Shown one piece after another: positions 13,081-25,900 of a stretch of 64,000 bases of DNA. Position numbers and translations under genes: made by a program. Source of the stretch: Paragonimus westermani (Eukaryota > Platyhelminthes > Trematoda > Plagiorchiida > Troglotrematidae); the NCBI GenBank assembly GCA_008508345.1, contig QNGE01003576.1, positions 16,773 to 80,772 of the forward strand, in the 5' to 3' direction. The notes beneath the pieces were generated by a model. That model saw only the letters and a program-made list of their open reading frames with translations, searched no databases and was not told the origin of the DNA. The number at the start of each line of letters is the position of its first letter. Within the stretch, counting starts at the first letter, position 1.

Positions 13081-15104
13081 CTTCATCATCAAGACTCAGC
13101 TGGTAGAGAGACTCAGACCTCCTGAAACAATCCTTCGTAGATCTTCTCCAAAAGCGGTGGTAGCTGTCTTTTTGTCTTCTAAGTAGCTATCGGCGTGATG
13201 ACTGTTAATTTTTGTTTGATACTTGCGTAATGCACTGTTTTTCAAACACACGGACTTGAAAGAATGAATAGGAGGCGGATGTTTTAAACAACATTATACG
13301 GTTTGATCGATTATTGCTTCAAGTTCGATGCAAACGGAGAAGTAAGTTGTGAGATAAACGCACAACAGTTTGCATGCTTCCGTTATTAGGGTCCTTACAT
13401 GACGTACCGTTTCAAACTTAATCAGGTCGCTTGAAGCGTTGACAGATTTTTGCACATTCGGGGAAAATAAAACTAGTGTTAGTTCTTATTTCTAGTGTAA
13501 TGGAAGTATATACAGAAAAAGAAAGGGTTGATCTTTGTAAATGCAGCCGAAAATAGGTCCGTCCTGTAGTCTGTTAGATTTTAAACGACATGTGAGATAT
13601 TCTTCCTGGATCTTTGAACCATAGACTTGACTAGCTTGCCGTATAGGCTGATAAGATCAGTATTAGATCAATCAGTCTGTACTTGAATGGTAGTAACTTT
13701 TACTTCTCGTTACACCATCGTCGCTTTTAGTGTTGACGATAACCCTCGCTGACATAAAGGTTCTCTGTCCGGAGGCCAGTTTTCTTTATGTGTTCATGCG
13801 TTAGCCTCGGGTGATTGGGTTGGCCCGGAAGACTCGAACTAGTCGTGCATATTCCGTGGTCCGTTGTTCCTCACCGTTGACAATCGTGCCGTTATACGTC
13901 GTTCTACTGACCGTTATTCCGTTATCTGTTTGCGTGCTCGTAGGACGTTGAACAAGTTACAACACTCGCAATTACATGTTTATTTCGAAGTTAGCTTCAT
14001 GTACAACACCTAATCTGTGAATTCAGATGTTGCAATCTGCAGACACCACTTACTGTATAAGGTCCTTTTTAAGGGGATTTCACAATACGTATACGATATT
14101 TATTCACTCCAGATTTTGGTTCCCGCGGTTCGTTGGCAATGTTCTAAATTTATTTCTATGTACCGTTAGTTTTTCTGTCCAATGAAGACGGGATTTTGAG
14201 GTTTATTACGGGTGAACGTGATGTCTATTTCGGTAAAGTACAATGGTGCATAAACTACTCACTACCCTGCCACTATCAACTAGAAGCAGTTGTGCTGCTA
14301 AATTTCCCGCTTCCGCAGCATTTCTAGTTCTTCTTATAAGTTTGGTTTGATTTCTTTTTATAGTTCTTTTCCCCAGGTTATTCCACGTTATCGGTACATT
14401 CCGGTCAAGCTGCTCTCCATTATGAATGCTATTTGGGGAACGGTTATGTATCGACTTTTTAATTAGTTAAGTTATACATTTCTGCTGTAGTAATTTGCGA
14501 TTACTTATAGATGTGGAGCAGTGAACTGATTATACCGACATGCACCGGCCTAGAATGGACAGTCTTCTACCCAACAATAGGAGAAACGGCCGTTCTTGGA
14601 CAACGCCATATAATATTAACCACACAGTGTTAACGTGGTAAACAGTTATGGTTTTGTTCTGGCTTTACAGACATTTTAATGGCCGGCGCTGCACGAAGAC
14701 AGTGCGGTCATCGATTACTGAAATTTCATCCAGTTAACGCTGTCGGAGATCTAATGGTTCAACCGTCCTCAAAGCGTCCTTTCCAAAGCTGTTATTACGG
14801 ATGTTATTCAAACCGGTGGCTAACTGAGACAGTGAAGTCGGACTGGGTACAAAGCAATTTGTGTTAAATTTGGCAGATATTCGCAGCAGTTTTTAGTCAC
14901 TGGCTGATTTTATTCTCCACTCCAAGGTGACAACAATTGATTATCTGTTCGTGGTAGTAATGTAATTCAAAAACGAGCAAACACTTCGTCACAGCCAGTA
15001 GATGACAAACTAATTCCCCTTGAAAAGTCTTCAGAATTTCTAACAGCATGGTTTAAATTTTTTTGTCAATAACCGGAAAATGTGTTTTACATGAGGCCAA
15101 GCTG
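13081..15104. other. Non-coding stretch, no gene recognised
   Basis: No conserved exon or RNA gene was recognised. The segment may contain more of the CR1-like element, whose 5' side would lie toward higher coordinates because it is on the minus strand, but I could not make out further motifs. Confidence 0.4.
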
Positions 15105-15310
15105 TGAAAATTCCGTGTTTCGGCTGGATTCGATCCAGCGACAAAAAACAACTTCCTTCAACGCGGCAAGCGCCCTATCAGCTGAGCTGTGAAACCGTAC
15201 CAGGAGCTCGGAAATTTCACATTTGGACTCTGTTACCCACCCGTCCCACTGTTTCATACGGAATCCCCAAAATGATCCAGGGGACCGACTGTCCTGGCAG
15301 GATTTCTAAC
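15105..15310 (-). mobile_element. tRNA-derived SINE-like repeat, minus orientation
   Basis: On the minus strand a tRNA-like head carries an A box (CACAGCTCAGCTGATAGGGC) and a B box (GCTGGATCGAATCCAGCC). It is preceded by a conserved leader containing CTGGATCATTTTGGGGATTC and GGGTGGGTAACAGAG. The same leader plus head occurs at 45.2 kb on the + strand and, more degenerate, at 62.6 kb, which shows a dispersed family. The two short frames over this region and its neighbour are by-products of the repeat. Confidence 0.7.
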
Positions 15311-15417
15311 ATTTCACGCCAGAATCCACCATGGCCACTGCTGAACGCAGAAATTGTATTACTAATAAGTAGTTTGGCAGAGTTATGATAAGTTGTGATA
15401 AGACACGGTTGCGGCTG

Positions 15418-15535
15418 ATGTGGCTTCGTAGCTCAGCTGGTATGGCGCCTGCCGTGTTAAGGCGTTCTGTTTCTGTTGCTGGTTCGAATCTAACTGAACC
15501 TCTGACTTTTTGCGCTTCGGATCTCATCTGAAATC
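15418..15535 (+). mobile_element. tRNA-derived SINE-like repeat, plus orientation
   Basis: The sequence has an RNA polymerase III-type A box (CGTAGCTCAGCTGGTATGGC) and B box (GCTGGTTCGAATCTAACTG) with tRNA-like spacing. The 3' flank (CTGACTTTTTGCGCTTCGGA, then TCTC) resembles the flank of the copy at 44.55 kb. No clean anticodon stem or acceptor pairing supports an intact tRNA gene, so a tRNA-derived repeat is the better call. It faces away from the copy at 15.1 kb. Confidence 0.7.
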
Positions 15536-16773
15536 AGAAATCCGTCAAACTGATTAGAAAAATTTATTCATATGTGCGTGGGAAGTTCATGTGATGGAAG
15601 ACTTTAATCCCGATTCTTGTTTGCTCTTTCCCGACGTTAGACGTTTGATCATCAAATTTCTATTATTGACAGCCAACCCTGTTGGTTTGTTTCTCACTGT
15701 CATATTCGACCTCTTGTTCAGGTGTTGTTCTGTGCTGGTTGTGTACTCTATCATGTTTAATGTGACTGTATTGTAACATTTATCCGCCTTGATGATTGCT
15801 ACATTTCTGTCTGCTTTTTATGTTTTCAAAAATTTGTGGCGGATTCAACTTCGTTAAGTCCACTATCATAATTTTACCAAGAGATGTAATTTACATCTTT
15901 TTATTCTTGACAGAGGTTTACATAAAGCTTAGCTCTCGGCCTTTCAGTCTGCTTAGATTCTTATTTGTAGACTTTCATACAGACATCTCTTACAGTTGTT
16001 GAAACTCACACAAGCCAAGGACAAACTCAGATGGCTGTACGACACAATGAGAAAGTGAGTCAGTTGTCCGTCAGTGTGACCAGCTGGAGTGCCAGATAGA
16101 TCATCTATGACTTGACTTTAGGAATTGAAAGCAGTCATCTGTACTTTGACGAATGTAACTCGCACGTTTAGCGTATTGGAGGGAAATGGGAACTGATCAG
16201 GTCTAATGACGGGTAGGTTGTAGTTGTCTGATTGATACCTCCTTTTCTAACTGCAATCAATGAAGCTGGACAGCGAAAGCCACGTGGAAGCTATTCATTT
16301 CACGATGCGGTCTTGAAATTTCTTCAACTCGGTTGTTTACCAGCATGCTGTGGATGACATGTTTTTGAGATTCAACATAAGAGTATATGCATTAACTTCT
16401 TTCACCTCCCCCAGCTTTTTTTAACTAAAAACTCAAGCAATCCTTTCCATTCCCAAGGTTGAATGGCGATTAGACAGCGCTGTCAGGTAGTGACCTCATG
16501 ATATTTATAAGGATAACGGGAAGAATTCCGTAACAATTTGGAATGACTTGTCAGGTTTGTCTAGTTAATTGCACATTGGCAATTGTATACGGACGAAACA
16601 GACGTCCCACAAATAATTTTTCTGGCTATCCTGAAACGTTAGCCAACACATATATGAAAAGCGTCCGATTAATTGTTAGTAAAAGATTTCTGTGATTGGT
16701 CGACAGTGTTCCTCTTAAAAACCAATAGTTAACCTTGTGTCATGAGTCCGTTTAAACAAATTTATGATAGTGT
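15536..16773. other. Region upstream of OFD1, no promoter element identified
   Basis: AT-rich, no recognised coding sequence. The OFD1 promoter may lie here, but no TATA box or initiator can be singled out with confidence. Fluke genes often receive their 5' end by trans-splicing, which would hide the true start. Confidence 0.3.
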
Positions 16774-16790
16774 GCAATGTTTATTCCAGC
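16774..16790 (+). promoter_or_regulatory. Candidate 3' splice site just upstream of the OFD1 start codon
   Basis: A TGCAATGTTTATTCCAG-type acceptor ends 24 nt before the proposed ATG at 16815. The reading frame upstream of the ATG is closed by TAA at 16797-16799, so sequence after this acceptor would be a short 5' leader. It could accept either a cis 5' UTR exon or the trematode spliced leader. No matching upstream donor was identified. Confidence 0.4.
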
Positions 16791-16814
16791 ATTAAATAAA
16801 ATATTCTTCAAAAA

Positions 16815-16934
16815 ATGGATCATCGGCTGTTGAAAACAGTCAGACGAAAACAACGTTCTTTACTTCCTGACTCGAATATGAAAATGTTTCTCTATCAGCT
16901 CCTCAAAAACACCGGTGATCTAGACAACTTGAAA
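16815..16934 (+). CDS. OFD1: OFD1 exon 1 (start codon, first half of LisH)
   Basis: Forty codons beginning with ATG and ending with ...GDLDNLK, followed by donor GTGAGA. The start is chosen because an in-frame TAA lies 18 nt upstream and because the distance from this Met to the LisH motif (21 residues) is close to that in human OFD1. Leaves in phase 0. Confidence 0.85.
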
Positions 16935-19900
16935 GTGAGATAGCAATTGCTGGGAAAAATAACCATTTACTCTCCGATTAGTGTCGTATCCGTCAACGAA
17001 TGATTCTAGAACTGAATGCACAAGCCTCATTGAGAAAAGAACAAATTCAGAATGAAACTCCAGTAACAGATGAGATGGTGTTCTACCACAATCTGGCAAA
17101 TTCACTTTTCTTGGAGCATTTACAGAATCACGAGTATGTATACACACTTAGTGTGTTTCTTCCCGAAAGTGGTCTTTCAGAAAAGAAAGTAAGCACACAT
17201 TTTCTGGACCTCTATAATGTTTTCAGATTTTGCGACCTTTTGAACTGATGCGTCTTCTCGGTGTGGAGAATGAGGCTGAATCGCTTGAACAACTAGTGAG
17301 TTAGGGTTTCTAATACCAGATTTAATTTTTGAATTTAGGGTTGTTTGAGGAATGACACGTCCAATTCTATCATCTGTAAACTGCTGAAATTCGTCAGCTT
17401 GCAAGCGAGAAAAACAGTTGGACACAAAATTGTACAAACGATAGACGGCCTTGAAATGGGTGAGCGTACTATTTTGCTGGTTGGATCACAGAAGTCTGTA
17501 TTCCATACAAGCGTGTTGGAAGCGTTCATTGAATACTTTCTGATAATGTCTTCGCGACTGGAGGATTTAAATGTATAAAGCGAAACTTTAATTTATTTCG
17601 AATTTGCTATGTGTGGCGGTCGTTAGGTTCTAAAAACTACGATATTTGCTGCAACGGACATTCCGGATGAACATGAAAATCAATCATTCAGAAGCTCCTG
17701 GGTAGAAGGGAGTTAAAGTCAATGCTATAAAATGGTTGCCAGAAGGAGTTAGAAAGTATTTGTTGGAAACTTTGTTTTTCAAAACATTTTCATGGTTTTA
17801 CAATAGGAGTGACTGCAAGGATATGGCCTTCATGACGTAGTGTCGCTATGGAAAAGAGAATGCTGCATAATTAAAATCGATAAAAATTTCGTCACCACAC
17901 TCAAACAGACATCTGGAAAATTTTCATTCAGTCTGTTTGTAAACAAAAATTCCAAGTAGTTTTCTATTCATCAGAGTGAATTGCGTTCAAGGAAAGTTAA
18001 TTAAAGCTAGAATAAACCCTGGCTTGTTTGGGCCCCGTGATCTCCGGTTTGATTAATCGTATTAGGTACCATCAATATGAACACTTCTGTAATTAAATGT
18101 TGAGGTGAAATTGCAATGCAGATGATGAAGCCCAATGACGACCATGTGTCTATCTGTAATTATATAAAGGTTTTGGTCTGCGTTTATCAGCATGCAATAG
18201 AGTGCCACACTAGTATTCAATGTATAGGGAAAATCGCAACAAGATCGCTCAGGCATACTCGGTGACTATGCATCTGATGAGTATACATATATTTACATAT
18301 ATATATATATATGTGTGTCAACACTCGCTCATTTGATTAGGACACGAGCAATTATGCCCTTAATTACGCAGCGTTCGAAAACGTAGGGTGTTCTAGGCCA
18401 AAAATCAACGGGCTGTCTTCAGATTATTCCAGTCTAGGCAGTTATCATTGTGTTTTGTGGACCTGAATCATGAGCTCCAACTGGTACAACGGCCGCAGCA
18501 TTGTAGTTGAAGCATAAACAGTTGACATGAAGCTCAGTTATAATGAAGTGACGATTGAGCAATCCAGTATTCAAGCCTATTCCGGCTTGGGTTGAAAGTG
18601 GTATTCAGTAGGCCCCAGCAATCGTTACTATAAAACTAATGTGATGCGAACGTCTAACATCTTCGATCAGACGTAACTTACTGATTTTCGGATGTAAGAT
18701 CATCACTGCTGCTTTGATTAATGGACAGTTGTCGTAGATAAAGCGGAAAAGTGATCTATCTGAGCAGAAGTAGCTTCTTCAGATAACATTTCCCTGACCA
18801 AGCAGTATTGCTTAATTATGTTGTGTTGTGCAACATATAGCTGAGTAGAAAATACACGGAAAAAAGTACGAAACAATGTAGAATTGTAAACGATGAGAAT
18901 GAGCAAGCATTCAAAAAAGCCACTGGAGAATGGCGAGTACTAAAATGTCATTGTGGCTATCACGACCATCGGACTAGGTGCGCACGGATACCTCAAGTTA
19001 AGTCACACTTAGTTAGCATTTGGTTGTCTTCCCTCGTCCAGCTTCAGTTCATCGGGTACCGTATTTAGCCGCGTAGCACACGTGACTTACATTTTCACTG
19101 TTACAGGTTGTGCAGAGTAGAAACTATTTAGACCGTGTTGGTGAAATATTGATTGAGCACTACATCGTCCGCATCTGAGTTTCATTTCTTATTAATGGAA
19201 TCACTTGTTTCCGTCAACGTACTCGTAAACTTGGTTAGGGCGCATGACTTAATTGTTGGCGTTTGATAGTGATGTTTTAATGTGAAATCCAACGTGCCTA
19301 ATGACAGTAATCGAACTATATATGTTTTATCAGAGAACCGGCTTGAAGGAATCGATCGAGAATATGAGCTACGTCGAATTCTGGAAGTTGATACGACAAA
19401 GAGAGCATTTGAAAGTCGGTTGAACAAATACCGTCAAGCTATTGCGGAGGACGCGCAATTGGAGTTGAAGTCCCAGGTAAGTACGCTCACCACACAATTC
19501 TAGTAACCAGGTTGCCGCTTCACTTAATCCGTGTTTTCAAGGTTTCTGAGTCAATTCAAGGCTAATAGAAAATACCTAGATTGATGAACGCGACTGACAA
19601 GTTCACTTTAGACTTGCTCATGAAAGCTTCGGTTAACATTCCGTTTACATTTAGGGTAAGATTTATATCAGTGATCATAATTAAGTAGTAGTTTTGAAGA
19701 AAATTTCAAAGGTGGCCAATGCCCCTTTGAGGTAGGGGAGGCATGAACCTGGATGCAAAGAGAAGGTTGATTCATTCAATACTAACAAACCTGAACGAAG
19801 TCTTGCTGATTTTTTTCCTATCAAAATTGACATTATAGTGTACGCTTTTACTCATTATGACGTCTAATCAGATTTATCTGGAAATACATTGTTAATGATT

Positions 19901-22900
19901 TGGTTAACTCACTTGTTTATTCTGCAACTACAACAAGATGGACGCATTTCAACGCACACAAATGGTTCAAGTTAGAATGGAGATTGAGGAGGAGTTCCGA
20001 CAGAAGCTGAGAGAACGCCAGCAGCAGGTGAGCATGCTCATTTTCATTCTCTTGATCTCTGTTTTAGATATGTAATTTTACGGAGGAAACAGTTTTACAG
20101 TCGATCCGCGTTCATAGCGGATACTAGGCCACGAGTCAAGCATGATTACGGTACATGATAGGTTGATTTATATCAGAGTTATATGACATTTCGTAGTAAT
20201 ATTACACAAATTTCAGCCCTCTTAACAATAGCACACTTCACGATATCATCTGATGATACAACGGTGTTCAATTACAGGTTGTTTGATCCTTGAATTTGCA
20301 TCTGGTGAAGGTCGTATCTCCGATTGTGGCTTTTTAGCTAAAACGATGCGATTCACATCACGCAAAGATGTACAGTTATTTCTGCCGATTCCAATTCTGC
20401 ATTTGTGCAAACAAAAATCAATATTCAAATAAGATCTCAAGTGCTTCAGACGAAAGTTTTTCCACTTGCACTTCTATTAATTGTTTGCATGTCCAATGGT
20501 TCATGGAATGGACACCTTCGGGTTACAACTGGGACTCATTTTCAAATGTTTACTATGTAATCTAAACATTTCTGCCACACTCATGTCAATTTAGACTACT
20601 TAAGATTATATGTAGAGAATTATACCACGAGTATTCGTCTTGCGTAATAAGTGTCTTTGTGTTCTTTCCCGGAAAGTTTTCAAGTCAGGTGTTAATGCTT
20701 TGCCACCACCAAATCTGTGCACGTAAATAAGCAATGCTCAACTGGACTCTTCTTAGAAGGAAAACAGAGAGATTAGGAAGAATATAGGGAACTCTGACCC
20801 ACAAACTCACGTAGGTTTGGACGCCTAAGATGTAGATGTCAACAATACTGTTGCGTGGTTATCATTTTCACGAGGACATACTTCCGAGAAAAATACCTGA
20901 TCGATTTTGACCCGATTGCCTAATATGTCTCGTGGGCTGTCTCCGTCTCAGTGCAGGGTCGTTTTGTTGAAATCGCTTTATTTTCATCCTTAATGCGAAG
21001 TATATAGTTAAGGCAGTTAACTCGGATGTTTCATCGCTCAAATGAAGTTCAGTAGGACCGTCCGATCTCTCCTTTCTATTCCAACCTTACGATGAGGGAT
21101 GTTCTGGAAGGAACCCTGGAAAGTTCGGAAGATTCTTACGTGTACCAAATGCAACACGGTCGGCTGATTGAGGCTGAGTATACAGACGGTGCTGTTTACT
21201 TATTTCTGTTGCGAAGACCACACAGACCACGCTGAACTGATCAAATGAAATGATTGGCCTGTACAGTATACATTCAATGTGTTGCTGTGAAAATGGGTTG
21301 GCGCTGATCCACCGTTTTACACTAGAGGGCTGTATCAGTCTGTTGCTCGCTCCATCTACCCGATTATTCTCATCTTACCACCCTGTAATACTGCTGAACA
21401 TAGTTCAACAAGGTAAGACATTCGGTAACCTCCGTCATTTGTGGCGTCGTGAAAGGGTCTACATGTCGAGTAAAGGAAACGTATTTACTGTGTGTGTTCA
21501 CCTTTGGTCCAAGGATTACAGCCCCGTCCACAGGTGGGGAAAATGCATACAGAATCTCAGCATTCGACTATTACTGTCTCTAATAATTAGCCCGTAACAA
21601 GTGGACTGACTGTTTGGGAAGCGTGACGGGCAGTCGGCATGTATTCGGTAATGTTCACACTAAGGACCAATAACCTAGATCATCATCACCATTATCATCG
21701 TCATCATCATCATCATCATCATCATCACAGACAGCCATATATCAGTGGTTCACACTGATGTTTAAATGCCACAAAACGATCAAGAAGAAGCTAAACCGTG
21801 TATAGGAAGTGAGCAGAAAAAAGAAAGGGACGGGGATGGACCTAACTGCTTGAAGCAGCTACGTCTGTAATCAAGCATTCGACTTCAGTGTCCAGACCAG
21901 CCCTAACCCGAGACGTAGTAATCACAATTACAGCTAAAAGCTGCGAATGGTGGTGGTGATGATGACAAAACGGTTTCATCTTAGTCTTTGTCTAAGGACA
22001 TGAAGAGTCCATCCAATGGGCTACTGTTTATCTGAGCATCCCCATGGTGAAAGTATCAGTATGCATCCTGTTTAACACTTTCACATCCTTGAGAATTACA
22101 ACGTCAATCCAGTCAAACGGGCATGAACAACTTGCATACTAAACATAAACCTGACGTTTCTTCATCGTTTTCTAAATGGCGTCCGAGCTCTGTCCCAAAA
22201 GCTAACTAACACGTTAAGTCCAATTTACTTCCCCAGAGTGTGGTGGTCAACAATCTTTAGACAGCAAAAGTGAGGATGTGAGATTTCTCATCATAGTTGT
22301 GTTGACGACACTGCTGTTGTGTTGAAATGCTCGGTAATATCGTAACATAGTTTGCAAGTCATACTGTATATAAACACAGCTCAGCCTCCAGCTGCAGTTC
22401 TAGTTAAGCATCAATACCAACGGAATCGTCTGAAAGGCAAACAGGACGCTTAACCTGAAGATAGGAACAGTACTTGTAACTCCTGGGATGAATTTGGTGT
22501 GACGGACTGATCAATAAGTGACTCTAAGCGGTTACTCATTTCCACAAATGATTTCGGAACGGAAATTCGTGTTGAAGTTATTGAGACTTAACCTGAATGT
22601 GTCAGTTAATCATAGCCGTTGACCAAATGTCTGTAAAAGTTTTAATGAACCGAGAACAGTACAAGTCATATTGTCACATTCACCTCGGTTGTTTGCTTGC
22701 AAGGCCTAGACACTTGATGTTGGTTGTTAGAATTTAAGCAGATATTCGAGGAAGTGCTTCACATTCCTTTCCTGTCTGTTAACTTTGAGAGAGACATCAA
22801 CATTAACCACTGCGATGTTTCTGTTGCTGAGGGTGGCAGATATGCAAGTGGCGTGACCATTTGTGTGTGTGAATCCTCATATCAGACGTGGCAATTTGTT

Positions 22901-25900
22901 TCCACTTGCAACATTCTTAATTCATGATTGACTACCCACGCCCTGACTAGGCTTCTCCTTTCCCATACTCCACTGCTGTCTGCCTTCATTTTGCTTCTGA
23001 CTCCTTAGATTCGTTCTGTCTCTGAAACGAGTATCTCTGTACGCATATACTTTCTTCAGTCAATGCTCCTTCAGAGCGGCTGATCAGAGTGTCAAACATT
23101 GTCAAACATTGTCAAGCATTGTAGCTTTCACAGAACCAGCAAAGTTTCAATGCTCACTGGGTTCTACGTTAATTCAACAGTGCTCGGCCGAATCGCTACT
23201 TTGGTCTGAAAACCTATTTGAGTACTGGCGTATGTACAATAAAAATGGGAATGGGACCTGACGATTTGTGCGGCAAACGATATGGTTTATTCATGCACAC
23301 CGTCAGTGTCATTTTTTTTTAAATCACGTGCTAAATGGCACGTCAACTTTGTTATGTTTGGGCAATTTATTTGTATGCAGCTCGAAGAGAGGTTTCAAAT
23401 GCGTCTGGAAGCGCTCACAGAACGCGAGAATCAGTTGAGGCAAAAGGAAATTTCTCTCAGTCAGGCGGAAGAGAATGAGGCCTTTCGATTTCGTCAGAAA
23501 CTGCAAACTGAATCGGAGTTTCTACAGACGCAATCAGTGCTACTGAAGCAAGAAAGAGAGCAGCTCAAAAGGTATCTACTTTGTTGAGTGTGCACCTGAC
23601 GATTCGGATCACAAGTAGTTAACACAATTTACTAGACGGTTGAAATGTAATACGGTGGTGAGCTTGGACTGATCATCGTTGAATCCACCCAAATTGAATG
23701 TCTGTGAACTAATAATCAGGAAGCGTGATGACCATGTAATAGCTAGTCTTAATACAGTTTTGAAGCTCTAAATTACATAAACATATGCTGGTAACTCCTT
23801 CAAATCAGCTTGCTTGAGTGCGAGTTGAATGGTGAGAACCATTTTTGGGCTGTTCGGATGAGGAGCTTAGAGGACGCAGTAGTTCTTACAAACCTCAAGA
23901 AAGGGTCAATAAAATCAAGTAAAGCGAAACGCACTGGTTGTCTTAACTACGATGGTTTGACGCTTTATAGAGGTGACTCCAAAAAGCTAGTTGTCTAGTA
24001 CATTCTTTAACCGAACTGGGATAAGTCAGACAGAAACCGACCATTAAGTTTAGGGAACGCTTCCGTAGACCATTTGGTTTTACCCGGTTAGGGCCAGGTA
24101 ATCTATTGTGTACTAGGTGCTGTGTGCTTCGAATTAAAGCGGTAGAGCAGGGTAAACAAGTGTTTAGCAAGTTAGTTCCCAAACACCGAGGTGAATCTAA
24201 ACATGGGGGATGAATGACGCTTAAAAGAAGTTTGAACGCAAATTCATAGCGAACGTCAGAAGTGTTACTTTGCTAATTACGAGAAGCACAGACCTAGAGC
24301 AACTTGGGTTAAAGGGAGATTCGTAAATTCTTTGGCTGAAAGCTGAAAGTCTGGGGGACCGGCATTAATGTTGGCGGGTTGACGGTGTGTAAATAAAGAA
24401 CACGACAAATCCCAGAGTTTGTTGGGAGTAAAATGTGACAATCCGTTACAACCCTTCCAGAAGTGCGGAATCAGAATACGGCGCTTTGGATCGTACACTA
24501 GAATTCTGCTACCTAGTAGGTGGTCAAAACGAATGACCAGCCTGATAGTCAAACAGTCAGAAAGTAGAAATCTATTGCTGATGAGCAATTGAGGGTTTGG
24601 TTAATTTCAAGTTGAATGACACTCAGATTTGATTGCAGCCTCTGCATTCAGATAGACTTTCTAACCTGCCTATTCCCCAAAAAGCATTAAACTGAAGTTT
24701 CTCACTGATTCCAGCTCGTCAGTAGTGCATATCCTTGCCATGGTCGGGACTAGAACTCCGGCACGTTTTCATGAGGTAATCCTATTGACCTCATACTAGG
24801 CACGACCGAAAATATCGCTTAGCAGGTTTAATGAGATTGGGGATTTCGACCTGTATCGACAGTCTTAATCGCGGGGTTATTGATTGGAGTTAACAGGACA
24901 GTTACTGTGTCTCCTCTCGAGATAATCGGGCAACCGGTCGTGGAAAAGATATGCATTACTGACGAGCTCTAATGAGAGCGAAACCCGAGTTTAGTGCTTC
25001 TTTTCGAAAGAGGCTGGCTGCAAAGACTATACGAATCCGAAGGCTGGGATCAGATGTGGGTGACGTTCAAGTTAACAGAAACCTATTGGTCCAATTTAAC
25101 CATACCACCAAAGGCTGGCGATACAAATAAGCGGGCGATGGGGTAAACGTACTTCGACTATGTGCAACAATGGGAACGCGGCCACAACACATTCGAGATA
25201 AAAATCAGTGGACGGTGGCATATAGGACAGTGTAAATCATAAACTGAATGTGAGTCTGTTCATACGACTGCTAAGTCAATATCGTCCAAATCTGTTCACA
25301 AATATATGTTCGTTAAAGGAAGTAAATGGAGTACAAAATGAAAAAACTTGCGAGAAGCCACTATTTTCCGGTATACTTGTTACAACTTACAAACTGTTGG
25401 CAATTCATAGGGTAATCCTGCAGGTGAATATATGCAGATAAGACAACTAGGGTCTATAAATGTTCAGCATAGATTCGATGGAGAACAATTCTTATGTGAC
25501 AAATCGAATACATTGATTGTAGTACAGAAAGCATACGCGAAGGATCAAAGTGTATAACTGTAGCAAGATAAGTCGTTAAACGTGTTCCTTTTCTCACCTG
25601 CATGATTATTCAGGGAACGCAGTCGTCTGTCAGAAGAACACCGAATTCATGAACAAACCATCGAAACACGCGAAAAACAGTTGGTGTTGAAGGAAGACAC
25701 ACTGGAACATCACATCCATCAAGAAGTGAAACGGTTAGTCAGCTTGATTGCAAGTCATAAACTGTTGGATAGTTTTTATCAGGCTAATTCCCATTTTCCT
25801 TTCTACGTCATCTTAACCGGAAAGAGTTCATTAGCAGTTGATGTGGAGGCTTGGCCGCCATGGAACCACTAAAAATGAAAAAAAAACAACCCTTAGTCTG

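Larger units (their letters stand above)
16935..17338 (+). other. OFD1 micro-introns 1-3
   Basis: Intron 1 is 16935-16981 (47 nt, GTGAGA...TTAG). Intron 2 is 17189-17226 (38 nt, GTAAGC...TCAG). Intron 3 is 17296-17338 (43 nt, GTGAGT...TTAG). Exons 2 and 3 lie between them. Very short introns at the 5' end followed by long introns are a known trematode gene pattern. Confidence 0.85.

Noticed and set aside
15418..15500. Functional tRNA gene
   Set aside because: The A and B boxes are good, but acceptor and anticodon stems do not pair well and related degenerate copies exist, which fits a SINE.
15306..15527. 73-codon minus-strand frame and 94-codon plus-strand frame at 15104-15388
   Set aside because: Both lie over the tRNA-derived repeats and are by-products of their sequence.
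17460..17578. Continuation of OFD1 exon 4 to the TAA at 17576
   Set aside because: Ending at the later donor-like GTATAA gives phase 0, which does not fit exon 5; the donor GTGAGC at 17460 gives the required phase 1 and human similarity continues directly in exon 5.
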